Below are positions 1-8,056 of a DNA stretch of 64,000 bases, piece after piece; the first letter of the stretch is position 1; every line of letters begins with the position of its first letter. Source of the DNA: Bacillota bacterium (GTDB taxonomy: Bacteria > Bacillota > Clostridia > Acetivibrionales > DSM-1351); the NCBI GenBank assembly GCA_023460955.1, contig JAEWOH010000083.1:1-64000 (forward strand). The letters run 5' to 3'. Under the pieces are notes generated by a model, which was not told where the DNA came from, ran no database searches, and was given only the letters and a program-made list of their open reading frames with translations. Position numbers and translations under genes: made by a program.

Positions 1-66
1 ACAAATAGCAAACTTAAGAAAGCAGGACTAATTTCTCTATTTAACACGTATATGAAAGTATGTTAA
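1..66 (+). CDS. Group II intron maturase/reverse transcriptase, C-terminal fragment
   Basis: An open frame from base 1 to a TAA at 64-66 encodes 21 residues rich in Lys and Leu, ending just before domain V. This is where intron-encoded reverse transcriptase-maturases normally end. Nothing in the fragment itself is diagnostic, so the call depends on its position directly upstream of domain V. The gene is truncated only by the window edge. Confidence 0.55.
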   Translation, partial: TNSKLKKAGLISLFNTYMKVC

Positions 67-152
67 TTCTTATTGAACCGCCGGATACGGAACCGTAAGT
101 CCGGTGGTGTGAGAGGTCGGGAATTAAGATAATTAATTCCCTCCTACTCGAT
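1..152 (+). mobile_element. Group II intron, 3' end (domains V and VI)
   Basis: The window opens inside a bacterial group II intron. Positions 75-108 form a 34-nt domain V: arms ACCGCCGGA and TCCGGTGGT pair with one G-U, there is a two-base bulge on each side, and an apical TACGG/CCGTA stem. Positions 110-150 form a domain VI-like hairpin (GGGAATTA with TAATTCCC), and the sequence ends CCTACTCGAT, the usual 3' end, so the exon junction is near 152. The 5' part, including most of the maturase gene, lies outside the window. Confidence 0.85.
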
Positions 153-176
153 ACGAAATAAATTAGTAAATTTTAT

Positions 177-818
177 TTATACTTCTGAATTAGGTGACTT
201 TTTCTTTGATTTGCGCATCTTATAAACAATAAAGCCAATGATACCTGCAACTGTTATAATCCCGACCGAGGCCAGATTAAAGACTGATAAAAACTCTTTC
301 ATTTGTTTTATATTGTGACCTATTACACGGCCGATAAGGATATATATTACCTGTTGTAAGATGATTGAAAGAACTATATAAGTAAAATATACTCTTTTTC
401 TAACTTTAAAGACTCCTGCGAATAATACCATTATTGAGCTTGTGCCTGGTATGAATTTACTTAATATCAATCCATATTTTCCATACTTGTGAAATATCTT
501 CTCAGAGCGTTTGATATGTTTTTTATCTATATATTTCAATACAAGTTTGTATCTTAATACTTCATCACCCTTTCTATGGCCAAACCAGTAAACCAAAAGT
601 GACCCCACCAGACTTCCCACTACAGATACAAAAAGGACTAAAAAAAAGTAGAAATTAGACCCAACTGTAGTTAGGTATCCTTCAAAAACAATTATTACGT
701 CAGAAGGAAATGGGGGGAAAACTAATTGTAAAATACCTGAAAGAAAAAAGAACATGTATGCAATAACAGGATTTCCGTTGATTAAGCTGTGAATTGAGTT
801 TATTACTAAATCCTCCAT
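177..818 (-). CDS. DedA family membrane protein
   Basis: This encodes 213 residues starting at the ATG at 818. AAGGAGG lies at the right distance upstream, while the longer frame to 911 has no ribosome binding site. It has several hydrophobic segments and the DedA (SNARE-associated/VTT) signature: a KYGKYG stretch followed by a SKFIPGTSS segment and an AG motif before the last membrane spans. DedA proteins are undecaprenyl-phosphate or phospholipid transporters/flippases, and which lipid this one moves cannot be told. The C-terminus is a short basic tail. Its neighbour upstream on this strand is the serine hydrolase gene, 180 bp away. Confidence 0.88.
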   Translation of the reverse strand: MEDLVINSIHSLINGNPVIAYMFFFLSGILQLVFPPFPSDVIIVFEGYLTTVGSNFYFFLVLFVSVVGSLVGSLLVYWFGHRKGDEVLRYKLVLKYIDKKHIKRSEKIFHKYGKYGLILSKFIPGTSSIMVLFAGVFKVRKRVYFTYIVLSIILQQVIYILIGRVIGHNIKQMKEFLSVFNLASVGIITVAGIIGFIVYKMRKSKKKSPNSEV

Positions 819-998
819 TAAAAAATGTTCCTCCTTTGTATTTTTACATAAGCTATGTATTATACAGCATCTGTTAAAATAATGTCTGAAAATAAATAGC
901 AGCCTATTCATAAATATTATAAATAAGCTGCTATCTAAATATGAATATTCAAACTTAAATATATCTATTACACTTTTTCAGGGTTAAGGTAAATATGA

Positions 999-2132
999 TT
1001 ATTTTTCCTGTGCAGGTGTATTTGCCGCATAGGCTTCCTCAAAGTCAAATATCTTTTTTGAAAGGGTTGCAATGTTGTTGCAGGCTGTTCCAAAATCTAC
1101 ATTATCAGTCATAATTGAAAGAACGTAGGGATGCTTTGCGAACACTATACCAACATCATTTGCTGTTTTTGTCTGATTTCCGATTTTATGTGCCACTCTT
1201 ATTTCAGGAGGCAGCTTGGCATCTATTCTATCGCTCCAGTCTGTATTTTCCATGTTATTTATTAATTCACCATATACTGCTTCATTATTAAGATAGTGGC
1301 TGTAAAGGTCCTTTGCAACAAGAGCCATATCATAAGGGCAGGAACGATGTCTTTTACCGTAATAAACCTTACCACCAAGATCAACTAAATACTGTCTTAC
1401 ATTATCAATGCCAACCTGGCGTATTATCATATTTACACCGCAATTATCACTTTTGCGGATGGAGAGCTTTGAGGTTTCACGGACTGTATACTCTGTGCCA
1501 AAAGGAGATTTTTGGATAATACCCGTTCCATACTCCAAATCTTCCTGTTTGTATACAAGTTTATCATCAAGACTGACCTTTCCCGCTTCTAAATCCTTGA
1601 ATAGAACCATATTTATTGGCAGCTTTGAGGTACTTGCAGCAATATATTCCACCTGGTCGTTTACATTAACCATCTCCCCGGTTGCCAGATCTATATAGGT
1701 TACACCATACATACCCGGGAGCGTTGAGGTATAATCTGTTATTAATTTTTTCAATTCATCCATCTTACCGCTTTTTTCAACTGTTCCTATTCTGGGCAGA
1801 TAACCGTGAGCCTGTGTGGTAACGCCCTTCTCCCCGGAATTTACATTTGTAGTTTCGGCGGGTTGTGTTGAGTCACCTGTATCAGAGGCTGGAGAGGCTG
1901 TCGAAGTAGATCCTGAAGCAGACGCGTCACTTCCCGATGCTGCACTTGTCTGTGAAGCCGTTGCTTGTCCGGGAGAATTTTCTGAAACATTTGATGCACC
2001 TGTGGCATTGTCTCGGAAAAAAATCAAATATCCAGCCATAACTAATGCAACTATCGAAAGCAATGTGATTGTAATAACTAACGCTCTTCTCTGTTTATAT
2101 CTTCTATCATTTTTAAAGTAATACTTACTCAT
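999..2132 (-). CDS. Membrane-anchored class A beta-lactamase-like serine hydrolase
   Basis: This encodes 377 residues. A short basic cytoplasmic N-terminus is followed by one membrane segment (about residues 17-38), then a Ser/Thr/Ala-rich linker (about 45-105), then a class A beta-lactamase/transpeptidase-fold domain. The nucleophile motif STSK is at 167-170 and SDN at 228-230. HKIG at 315-318 replaces the usual KTG. This keeps the serine acylation machinery but is unlike a true secreted beta-lactamase. Related membrane-bound clostridial proteins are annotated only as serine hydrolases, so antibiotic hydrolysis should not be assumed. AGGAGG precedes the ATG. Confidence 0.8.
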   Translation of the reverse strand: MSKYYFKNDRRYKQRRALVITITLLSIVALVMAGYLIFFRDNATGASNVSENSPGQATASQTSAASGSDASASGSTSTASPASDTGDSTQPAETTNVNSGEKGVTTQAHGYLPRIGTVEKSGKMDELKKLITDYTSTLPGMYGVTYIDLATGEMVNVNDQVEYIAASTSKLPINMVLFKDLEAGKVSLDDKLVYKQEDLEYGTGIIQKSPFGTEYTVRETSKLSIRKSDNCGVNMIIRQVGIDNVRQYLVDLGGKVYYGKRHRSCPYDMALVAKDLYSHYLNNEAVYGELINNMENTDWSDRIDAKLPPEIRVAHKIGNQTKTANDVGIVFAKHPYVLSIMTDNVDFGTACNNIATLSKKIFDFEEAYAANTPAQEK

Positions 2133-2337
2133 TTTTTCCTCCTAAGTGTATAGCGAGTTGTCAATTTTATCATATACGCGCTCTTAATTTTAACCTATTA
2201 TAAGGGAACATTCAATTACATTATGTTCTATATTCCTTTATTATAGAATAATTATAGACATTTCCTAAATTATACCTGTTTTTAGCACTTATAGCTGTGA
2301 GTATATTTATTGCAAAGCTTTCATAAATATAGATTTA

Positions 2338-3084
2338 CTACAACTGCTTATTATTTTCAAACATAAGTCTACAGTTATCTGCTCTGTACTTTGACAGTAT
2401 GTATTCCACAGCCTGACCGCTTTTTGAAAACAGAGTGTTCTGGAGCTTTATTAAAGGCTGTCCGGGTTGAACTCTAAGAATAGGGGAATCATTATTATCA
2501 GCAAAAACAATTTCAAGGATACTTTTACTCTTATCCGGAATCAAAGGATATTTTCCCCTGAGTATATCAATTGAAGATTTTCCCCCTTTTATCTGTGCTA
2601 CAATATCTGGAAACAGATTAATAGGAATATAGGATTTATTTAGAGAGTATACCTCTGAAGCATGATTATTTATACAGGACAAATAAGTTATAACTGCCAC
2701 CGGCATGCTGATGTTGTAATTAAAAATACTGTTCAGAATATCCATTGATGAACTTTCTGTAACTGAGACATCGATTATGTTTTTCTCTGAAGGCATCTGA
2801 CAGTCCAGTATGGAATCGGTAAACCCTGTATAATTCTTAATATCTATGACATTTTTACGTCCGTATACAAAGGTTCCCTTACCCTTTTCCTTATAGAGAT
2901 AACCACTGTTTGTCAGCTCTGATATTGCCTGTCGCACAGTAGGCCTACTTATATCGTACATCTCACACAAATCCTGTTCTGAGGGTATCTGTGAGTTGGG
3001 AGCAAATTCGTTGGTCTCAATCTTTTGAATGATTAAGTCCTTAAGCTGAAGGTATAAAGGTATACTGCTGAACTTATTTATCAT
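2338..3084 (-). CDS. GntR-family regulator with UTRA effector domain
   Basis: This encodes 248 residues from the ATG at 3084, which has GGAG eight bases upstream. The upstream extension of the open frame runs through the purB terminator and is not translated. An N-terminal GntR winged helix (about residues 1-75, with the YDISRPTVRQAI recognition-helix region) is followed by a UTRA ligand-binding domain, so it is of the HutC/YvoA subfamily. These regulators bind sugars, amino acids or nucleosides. The effector cannot be read from sequence. It lies downstream of purB but beyond a strong terminator, so it is probably a separate unit. Confidence 0.88.
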   Translation of the reverse strand: MINKFSSIPLYLQLKDLIIQKIETNEFAPNSQIPSEQDLCEMYDISRPTVRQAISELTNSGYLYKEKGKGTFVYGRKNVIDIKNYTGFTDSILDCQMPSEKNIIDVSVTESSSMDILNSIFNYNISMPVAVITYLSCINNHASEVYSLNKSYIPINLFPDIVAQIKGGKSSIDILRGKYPLIPDKSKSILEIVFADNNDSPILRVQPGQPLIKLQNTLFSKSGQAVEYILSKYRADNCRLMFENNKQL

Positions 3085-3135
3085 ATGTATTCTCCAATCC
3101 GGTTTTATGAAACCATTATGTTTCTTTTGTAGGGT

Positions 3136-3179
3136 AAAAAAATTAAAGATAGGATGTAAATACATCATCCTATCTTTAA
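3136..3179 (-). terminator. Intrinsic terminator of purB
   Basis: On the minus strand a perfect 14-bp stem (3143-3156 with 3166-3179) with a 9-nt loop is followed by seven T. It lies 76 bp past the purB stop and upstream of the GntR start codon. Confidence 0.85.
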
Positions 3180-3254
3180 TTATAATATATTTGTTTTTTA
3201 CTTCAATAGCATACCGACAGAATTAAACAAATAATGCAATTTTAATATTATTTT

Positions 3255-4682
3255 TTATACTTTTAATTCTATATTGATCTCTGCAATTTCAGAATCAGCC
3301 AGTAAGGGTTTAACTTCATTTTCAATAAACTCAACTACCTGTTCTGAACTTCTTCCTATATAATTTTTAGGTTCAAGCACTGATTTTATAGCTTCCAAAG
3401 ACATTCCAAACACCGGATCAGCTGCAATCCTTTCAATAAGGTCATTAGCCTCGCCATCCACCTTTACTCTTCTTCCGGCATCCATTGAATGCTTTCTTAT
3501 CTGTTCATGAAGCTCCTGTCTGTCTCCACCGTTCTTTACAGCTTCCATCATAATGTTCTCAGTTGCCATGAAAGGAAGCTCGTCCATAACATGCTTCAGA
3601 ATAACTTTAGGATAAACCACTAGTCCGCTTGCAACATTAATATAAATATTAAGAATAGCGTCAATTGCCAGGAAAGCTTCCGGTACTGAAATTCTCTTGT
3701 TTGCCGAATCGTCAAGGGTTCTTTCAAACCACTGGGTCGAAGCGGTAATAGCAGGATTAAGAGCATCAACAATAACGTATCTCGCAAGAGAAGATATCCT
3801 TTCACATCTCATAGGATTTCTCTTATATGCCATAGCAGAAGAACCAATCTGTTTCTCTTCAAAGGGCTCTTCAATCTCTTTCATGCTTTGTAAAAGCCTC
3901 ATGTCATTACTGAATTTATACGCACTTTGAGCTATTCCGCTAAGAACGTTTAATACTCTGCTGTCCAGTTTTCTTGGATATGTCTGGCCTGAGACGGCAA
4001 AAACAGTCTTAAAGCCCATTTTGTCTGCAATAAGCTGTTCAAGCTTTTTAACTTTTTCGTGATCCCCGTCAAACAGGTTTAAAAAGCTTGCCTGAGTACC
4101 AGTTGTTCCTTTTGAGCCCAGAAGCTTCATATTTTCTATGGCATGGTCAAGGTCTTCCATATCCATAAGCAACTCCTGAATCCAGAGTGTTGCCCTCTTT
4201 CCTACTGTAACTAACTGTGCAGGTTGATAATGAGTAAATCCGAGTGTGGGCATATCTTTATACTCAAGTGCAAAATCTGATAGTTTTTTTATCAAAATAA
4301 GCATTTTACCTTTTACAAGCTTTAAAGCTTCTGTCATAACTATAATATCTGTGTTGTCTCCAACATAGCAAGAGGTTGCTCCCAAATGAATTATAGCCTT
4401 TGCGTCAGGGCATTGTTCCCCATATGCATGTACGTGTGACATGACATCATGTCTGAATTGCTTTTCATATTGTTCTGCAACTTCATAATTAATGTCATCC
4501 TTCATACTCTTCAGTTGTTCGATCTGCGAATCAGTAATATTCAAACCCAGTTCTTTTTCTGCTTCGGCAAGTGCAATCCACAGCCTTCTCCAGGTTTTAA
4601 ATTTCATATCAGGTGAAAAAATCTGCTGCATTTCGCTGCTGGCATATCTTGCATTAAAAGGACTCTCATAAACATTTTTCAT
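3255..4682 (-). CDS. purB: Adenylosuccinate lyase
   Basis: This encodes 475 residues of the fumarase/aspartase superfamily. PurB cleaves adenylosuccinate to AMP and SAICAR to AICAR in purine synthesis. The family signature GSSAMAYKRNP is at 280-290 and holds the mobile-loop serine that acts in catalysis. A conserved HYQPAQ segment is at about 151-156 and TSCYVGDNTD at about 103-112. The length and ATG, with GGGAG upstream, are normal for the clostridial type. It stands alone rather than in a pur operon, between its own terminator and a promoter region with two PurBox-like sites. Confidence 0.97.
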   Translation of the reverse strand: MKNVYESPFNARYASSEMQQIFSPDMKFKTWRRLWIALAEAEKELGLNITDSQIEQLKSMKDDINYEVAEQYEKQFRHDVMSHVHAYGEQCPDAKAIIHLGATSCYVGDNTDIIVMTEALKLVKGKMLILIKKLSDFALEYKDMPTLGFTHYQPAQLVTVGKRATLWIQELLMDMEDLDHAIENMKLLGSKGTTGTQASFLNLFDGDHEKVKKLEQLIADKMGFKTVFAVSGQTYPRKLDSRVLNVLSGIAQSAYKFSNDMRLLQSMKEIEEPFEEKQIGSSAMAYKRNPMRCERISSLARYVIVDALNPAITASTQWFERTLDDSANKRISVPEAFLAIDAILNIYINVASGLVVYPKVILKHVMDELPFMATENIMMEAVKNGGDRQELHEQIRKHSMDAGRRVKVDGEANDLIERIAADPVFGMSLEAIKSVLEPKNYIGRSSEQVVEFIENEVKPLLADSEIAEINIELKV

Positions 4683-4771
4683 CTTTTTAATCTCCCATCT
4701 GTGTGCATGGCACGTTTACAAATAGTAATAAATAACTTTGAATTATCAATATAAATCAAATAACATTTGAT

Positions 4772-4825
4772 ATTATACAATAAAAACCGAATATTTGCAT
4801 CAATAATTTTAAAAATGTTCGGATT
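4772..4825 (-). promoter_or_regulatory. purB promoter region with two PurBox-like sites
   Basis: On the minus strand a TATAAT -10 element is at 4772-4777. Upstream are two sites resembling the Bacillus PurBox (AWWWCGAACWWT): AATCCGAACATT at 4814-4825 (11 of 12) and, in opposite orientation, AATATTCGGTTT at 4784-4795 (10 of 12), 18 bp apart. PurR of Bacillus subtilis binds inverted PurBox pairs with similar spacing. The match is by eye and no purR gene is in the window. Confidence 0.45.
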
Positions 4826-4835
4826 ATTTTATTTC

Positions 4836-4864
4836 AAAAAAAGGGCGGGAATTAATCCCGCTTT
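4836..4864 (-). terminator. Intrinsic terminator of the aminotransferase gene
   Basis: On the minus strand a GCGGGA/TCCCGC stem extended by G-U pairs, with a five-base loop, is followed by seven T. It separates the aminotransferase transcript from the purB promoter. Confidence 0.8.
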
Positions 4865-4900
4865 AGACATTTATGAATATTAGAATGTACATAGAAGAAA

Positions 4901-4948
4901 GATCTTCTAAGAAGAGAATCTTCTACAAAGAAAATCTTCTGCGTTGCT
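4901..4948. repeat. Three degenerate 16-bp tandem units
   Basis: Units starting at 4901, 4917 and 4933 each begin with (G/A)ATCTTCT. They lie between the aminotransferase stop codon and its terminator. No function is evident. The rest of the 386-bp gap between 4683 and 5068 holds the purB promoter region and this terminator. Confidence 0.5.
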
Positions 4949-5068
4949 TCTAAACTCATGTAAAATTATATTCTTAATCGTCAGTTCCTTCAAGGCTTTT
5001 CAGAAAATTTTCATTATGTTATGGATTTATATTTACTAATTGTATAAATGCAATAATAATTATTGTAT

Positions 5069-6349
5069 TTATTTACTTGCCAACGCCTTTTTTGCTGAAA
5101 CCAGCTGAACGCTGATACAGAGTATTTCGATTGCTTTCTTGAGCTCTTCAACAGGTGGAAGAGTCGGAGCTATTCTTATATTTCTGTCTTTAGGGTCATT
5201 ACCATAGGGGTATGTTGCTCCTGCTTTTGTAAGTACTACTCCTGCTTCTAATGAAAGCTTTTCTACTTCCTTAGCACAATTATCCAAAGTATTCAGGCTT
5301 ACGAAATAACCGCCGTTAGGCTTGTTCCAGGAAGCTATTTCCTTTCCGCCTAATTCATTTTCTAGAATTTCAAGCACTATATCAAATTTCGGCTTTAGAA
5401 TCGCCGCATGTTTTTTCATTTGGTTCTTTATTCCGTCAAGGTTCTTGAAGTATTTAACATGTCTCAATTGATTTATCTTGTCATGACCTATTGTCTGGAT
5501 GGTCAAACTTTTTCTGATACTGTTGAGATTTTCAACACTTGCCGCCATCATAGCAATACCGGCTCCAGGGAAGCTTATTTTTGATGTTGAGCTGAAAATA
5601 TAAACCAGATTCTCATTGCCTTGTTCCTTACAGGCAGAAAGAATATTTTTAAGCTCATCAGGCTTATCTGACAAGTGATGTACAGCATAAGCATTATCCC
5701 AGAATACTCTGAAATCCTTTGCTTTTGGCTTTAGGGCTGCAATTCTGTCAACAACTTCATCTGAATAGGTGATTCCATCCGGATTGCTATACTTAGGAAC
5801 ACACCACATACCTTTTATGCTTTCGTCTTCTGCTACAAGCCTTTCAACGGCATCCATATCAGGACCGTCCTGCTTCATATCAATAATAATCATTTCTATT
5901 CCAAAAAGCTCGCATATGGCAAAATGACGGTCATATCCGGGACTTGGACATAAAAACTTAACCTTGTCCTGCTTTGACCAGGGTGTACCTCCGAGTATGC
6001 CTAAAGACATGGCTCTGGCTATGGAATCATACATAAGATTTAAGCTGGAGTTGCCTCCAATGATGATCTCAGTTTTATCAACTCCCAGCATTTCAGCAAA
6101 AAGAGCCTTTGCTTCCGGAAGACCGTCGAGAACACCATAATTAAATGTATCAGTACCATCTGCCGCCTTACGAAGTTCTGTAGATGGGATGTCCAGGATT
6201 TCCATACTCATATCCAGTTGTTCTGAACAAGGTTTACCTCTTGTCATATCGAGCTTAAGCTTCTGCTCTTTATATGCATTATATCTTGTTTCGAGCTTTT
6301 CTATTTCATTTTGAAGTTCGTTCTTTGATAATGTACTGTAATTATTCAT
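5069..6349 (-). CDS. PLP-dependent aminotransferase, class I/II (Aminotran_MocR type)
   Basis: This encodes 426 residues. The second of two adjacent ATG codons (6349) is better spaced from the GAGAGGAG ribosome binding site. The N-terminal KLDMTRGKPC segment, NSSLNLMYD, NPDGITYS and the SSTSKISFPGAG motif (whose Lys forms the PLP aldimine) place it in the fold-type I family annotated as Aminotran_MocR, which includes a subgroup of bacterial aspartate aminotransferases. Despite the family name there is no DNA-binding domain. Transfer of amino groups between aspartate or another amino acid and 2-oxoglutarate is likely, but the substrate is not proven. It is transcribed alone. Confidence 0.88.
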   Translation of the reverse strand: MNNYSTLSKNELQNEIEKLETRYNAYKEQKLKLDMTRGKPCSEQLDMSMEILDIPSTELRKAADGTDTFNYGVLDGLPEAKALFAEMLGVDKTEIIIGGNSSLNLMYDSIARAMSLGILGGTPWSKQDKVKFLCPSPGYDRHFAICELFGIEMIIIDMKQDGPDMDAVERLVAEDESIKGMWCVPKYSNPDGITYSDEVVDRIAALKPKAKDFRVFWDNAYAVHHLSDKPDELKNILSACKEQGNENLVYIFSSTSKISFPGAGIAMMAASVENLNSIRKSLTIQTIGHDKINQLRHVKYFKNLDGIKNQMKKHAAILKPKFDIVLEILENELGGKEIASWNKPNGGYFVSLNTLDNCAKEVEKLSLEAGVVLTKAGATYPYGNDPKDRNIRIAPTLPPVEELKKAIEILCISVQLVSAKKALASK

Positions 6350-6558
6350 CATTTTCTCCTCTCAAATACAGTGTGACCTAGAATAATTCTAATACATATT
6401 TATCGTGTTTGCAAGTTTATTGTTCACTTTATTCAAAAAATAATTTGCCTTATTATAAATTAATATATTGGGCATTAATTATGCAGGAATCTACTGACTA
6501 AACTGCAGTAATTCGGGAAAACTAAAATGTAACCCATATAGTTATACGGAGAGCTAAT

Positions 6559-7059
6559 ATGAATGATGAGAAGTATACAACTGCTGAACAAATTGAAAAG
6601 CTCAAATGGGAGATAAAAAATGCGAAACTTTCCCGGTCCCATATAATAACAAAGAAAAAGGTTGGCAGAATAGTAAATTATATAATTTTTTACGGAGTTT
6701 TAATATTTCTTTTAATAATACTTGTTTCAATTCAGCTTTCAAGGTATTCAAATACCACCCCACAGGTATTCGGTTACCAGCTCTATCAGGTAAAAACCGG
6801 TAGCATGTCACCCACCTTACCTATAGGAACTATTATTTTGTCAAAAATACCGAAGGATAAAGCAGCTCTTAAGAAAGGTGACATTATTACTTTTGAGCAC
6901 AATAAGTCTGTAATTACACACAGAATTATTGAAGTTATAAATAAGGACGGTATCAAGTACCGAACCAAAGGAGATAATCCGGTGAACTCGCCTGACCCCG
7001 ACCTGGTTCCGCCGGAAAATATCAAAGCAGTACTTATTTTTATATTAAAACTGAGGTGA
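6559..7059 (+). CDS. sipW: SipW-type (ER-type) signal peptidase I
   Basis: This encodes 166 residues. A cytoplasmic N-terminus precedes one membrane segment (about 39-60). The catalytic Ser is in GSMSP (Ser82). His121 in the ITHRI motif takes the place of the usual Lys, and Asp residues follow in KGDNP and SPDPD. Ser/His/Asp is the ER-type arrangement seen in Bacillus SipW, which processes TasA-like matrix proteins. The ordinary Ser/Lys peptidase, lepB, is elsewhere at 16348. It is first in a plus-strand cassette: the next ORF starts 4 bp after its stop, and two exported proteins with SipW-like signals follow. GGAG precedes the ATG. Confidence 0.92.
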   Translation: MNDEKYTTAEQIEKLKWEIKNAKLSRSHIITKKKVGRIVNYIIFYGVLIFLLIILVSIQLSRYSNTTPQVFGYQLYQVKTGSMSPTLPIGTIILSKIPKDKAALKKGDIITFEHNKSVITHRIIEVINKDGIKYRTKGDNPVNSPDPDLVPPENIKAVLIFILKLR

Positions 7060-7063
7060 AAAT

Positions 7064-8056
7064 ATGCCATTTGATTCAAATACTCCGGTTCTTTATCTGG
7101 AAAAGCTTTATTCAATGGAGTTTTATGAAAACACATCCAATGAAAGAAAAAGAGAACAAGTGCTGAAGGATATAAACTTTTCAGCAGGAGTTGGCGAAAT
7201 CTGGGCAATAATAGGGTTTTCGGTATTTGAAATAAGACTGCTGCTTGAAATAATGGCAAATTCCAAAGCTTATGAGAAAGGGATAATGATGGTTTCGGGC
7301 ACCGATACTTCAAGGAGAAAAAGAGTTATACTTCAGGATATTTTTTATATAGGCAGTACAAACATGGCCTTTGGAAACATGAATGTGCTTGAATATCTGA
7401 TGTTCATTACCAGCAGAAAAAGAAAGCCTGCTGTTGATAGACAGGAAGCGTTGCTGGAATTTCTTCTTGAGGCTGAACTTGGGTATGTATGCCTTACCCC
7501 TATTGGAAAGCTTACCGTTGAAGAAAAATCTATTTTAATATTAATCGCAGCAGTGCTTAGTGACAGCAGGCTGATAATAATGAACCTGCCCCGACTTCAA
7601 TACGATTTGAAACAGATTGCTGCTATTAAAAAAGTAACTCAAAGACTGATTAAGCATGGGAAGACTCTGGTATTTAGTTCACAGTGTTATGCTTTGTCCC
7701 AAAGTATTTGCACTAATATTTGTTATGTATATAATGGCCAAATAATCCATATGTCAGAGTTAAATGAGTTTTTAAACAAATATGACAGAGTAATCTATAC
7801 TATTAATGCAGATAATAGTACTGGTATGAGTAACAGTTGTATACAAGATGTTTTGAAACTTGTTCTCCCTGACTTTGAATATTGTATTGACAATGAAGCA
7901 GTTAACATTATAGATAAAGGAAACAACCCAAATGCCTATCAGAGACTATATAAAGCATTTATTAATTACAACCTAAACCCTGTAATAATACGTAAAAACA
8001 CAAAAAATCTTAATAATGCAATAAGTGAATTAATAAAAACACATGATATACGATAA
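7064..8056 (+). CDS. ABC-transporter ATPase-fold protein with lost catalytic motifs
   Basis: This encodes 330 residues. The order of conserved blocks follows an ABC ATPase: VLKDINFSAGVGEIWAIIGF (33-52), a Q-loop-like region with NVLEYLMF (about 107-114), a signature region, and a Walker B-like LIIMNLPR (170-177). Every catalytic position differs. The Walker A site reads GFSVFEIRL (51-59) with no GKS/T, the signature is LTVEE (150-154) instead of LSGGQ, Walker B ends Asn-Leu instead of Asp-Glu, and the switch position has SSQ. About 100 C-terminal residues have no recognised domain. It overlaps the next gene by 14 bp, so the two are probably coupled. A scaffolding or regulatory role is inferred. 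Confidence 0.75.
   Translation: MPFDSNTPVLYLEKLYSMEFYENTSNERKREQVLKDINFSAGVGEIWAIIGFSVFEIRLLLEIMANSKAYEKGIMMVSGTDTSRRKRVILQDIFYIGSTNMAFGNMNVLEYLMFITSRKRKPAVDRQEALLEFLLEAELGYVCLTPIGKLTVEEKSILILIAAVLSDSRLIIMNLPRLQYDLKQIAAIKKVTQRLIKHGKTLVFSSQCYALSQSICTNICYVYNGQIIHMSELNEFLNKYDRVIYTINADNSTGMSNSCIQDVLKLVLPDFEYCIDNEAVNIIDKGNNPNAYQRLYKAFINYNLNPVIIRKNTKNLNNAISELIKTHDIR

Noticed and set aside
177..911. Longer DedA start at 911
   Set aside because: AAGGAGG is placed for the ATG at 818, and the added residues lack likeness to DedA.
1816..2121. 101-codon plus-strand ORF with a hydrophobic C-terminus
   Set aside because: It is antisense to the signal-anchor and Ser/Thr linker of the serine hydrolase gene and has no ribosome binding site.
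4901..4948. Possible CRISPR array
   Set aside because: The units are 16 bp, contiguous and without spacers.
6786..7313. 175-codon minus-strand ORF
   Set aside because: It spans the 3' end of sipW and the start of the ABC-like gene on the opposite strand; no start signal and no family likeness.
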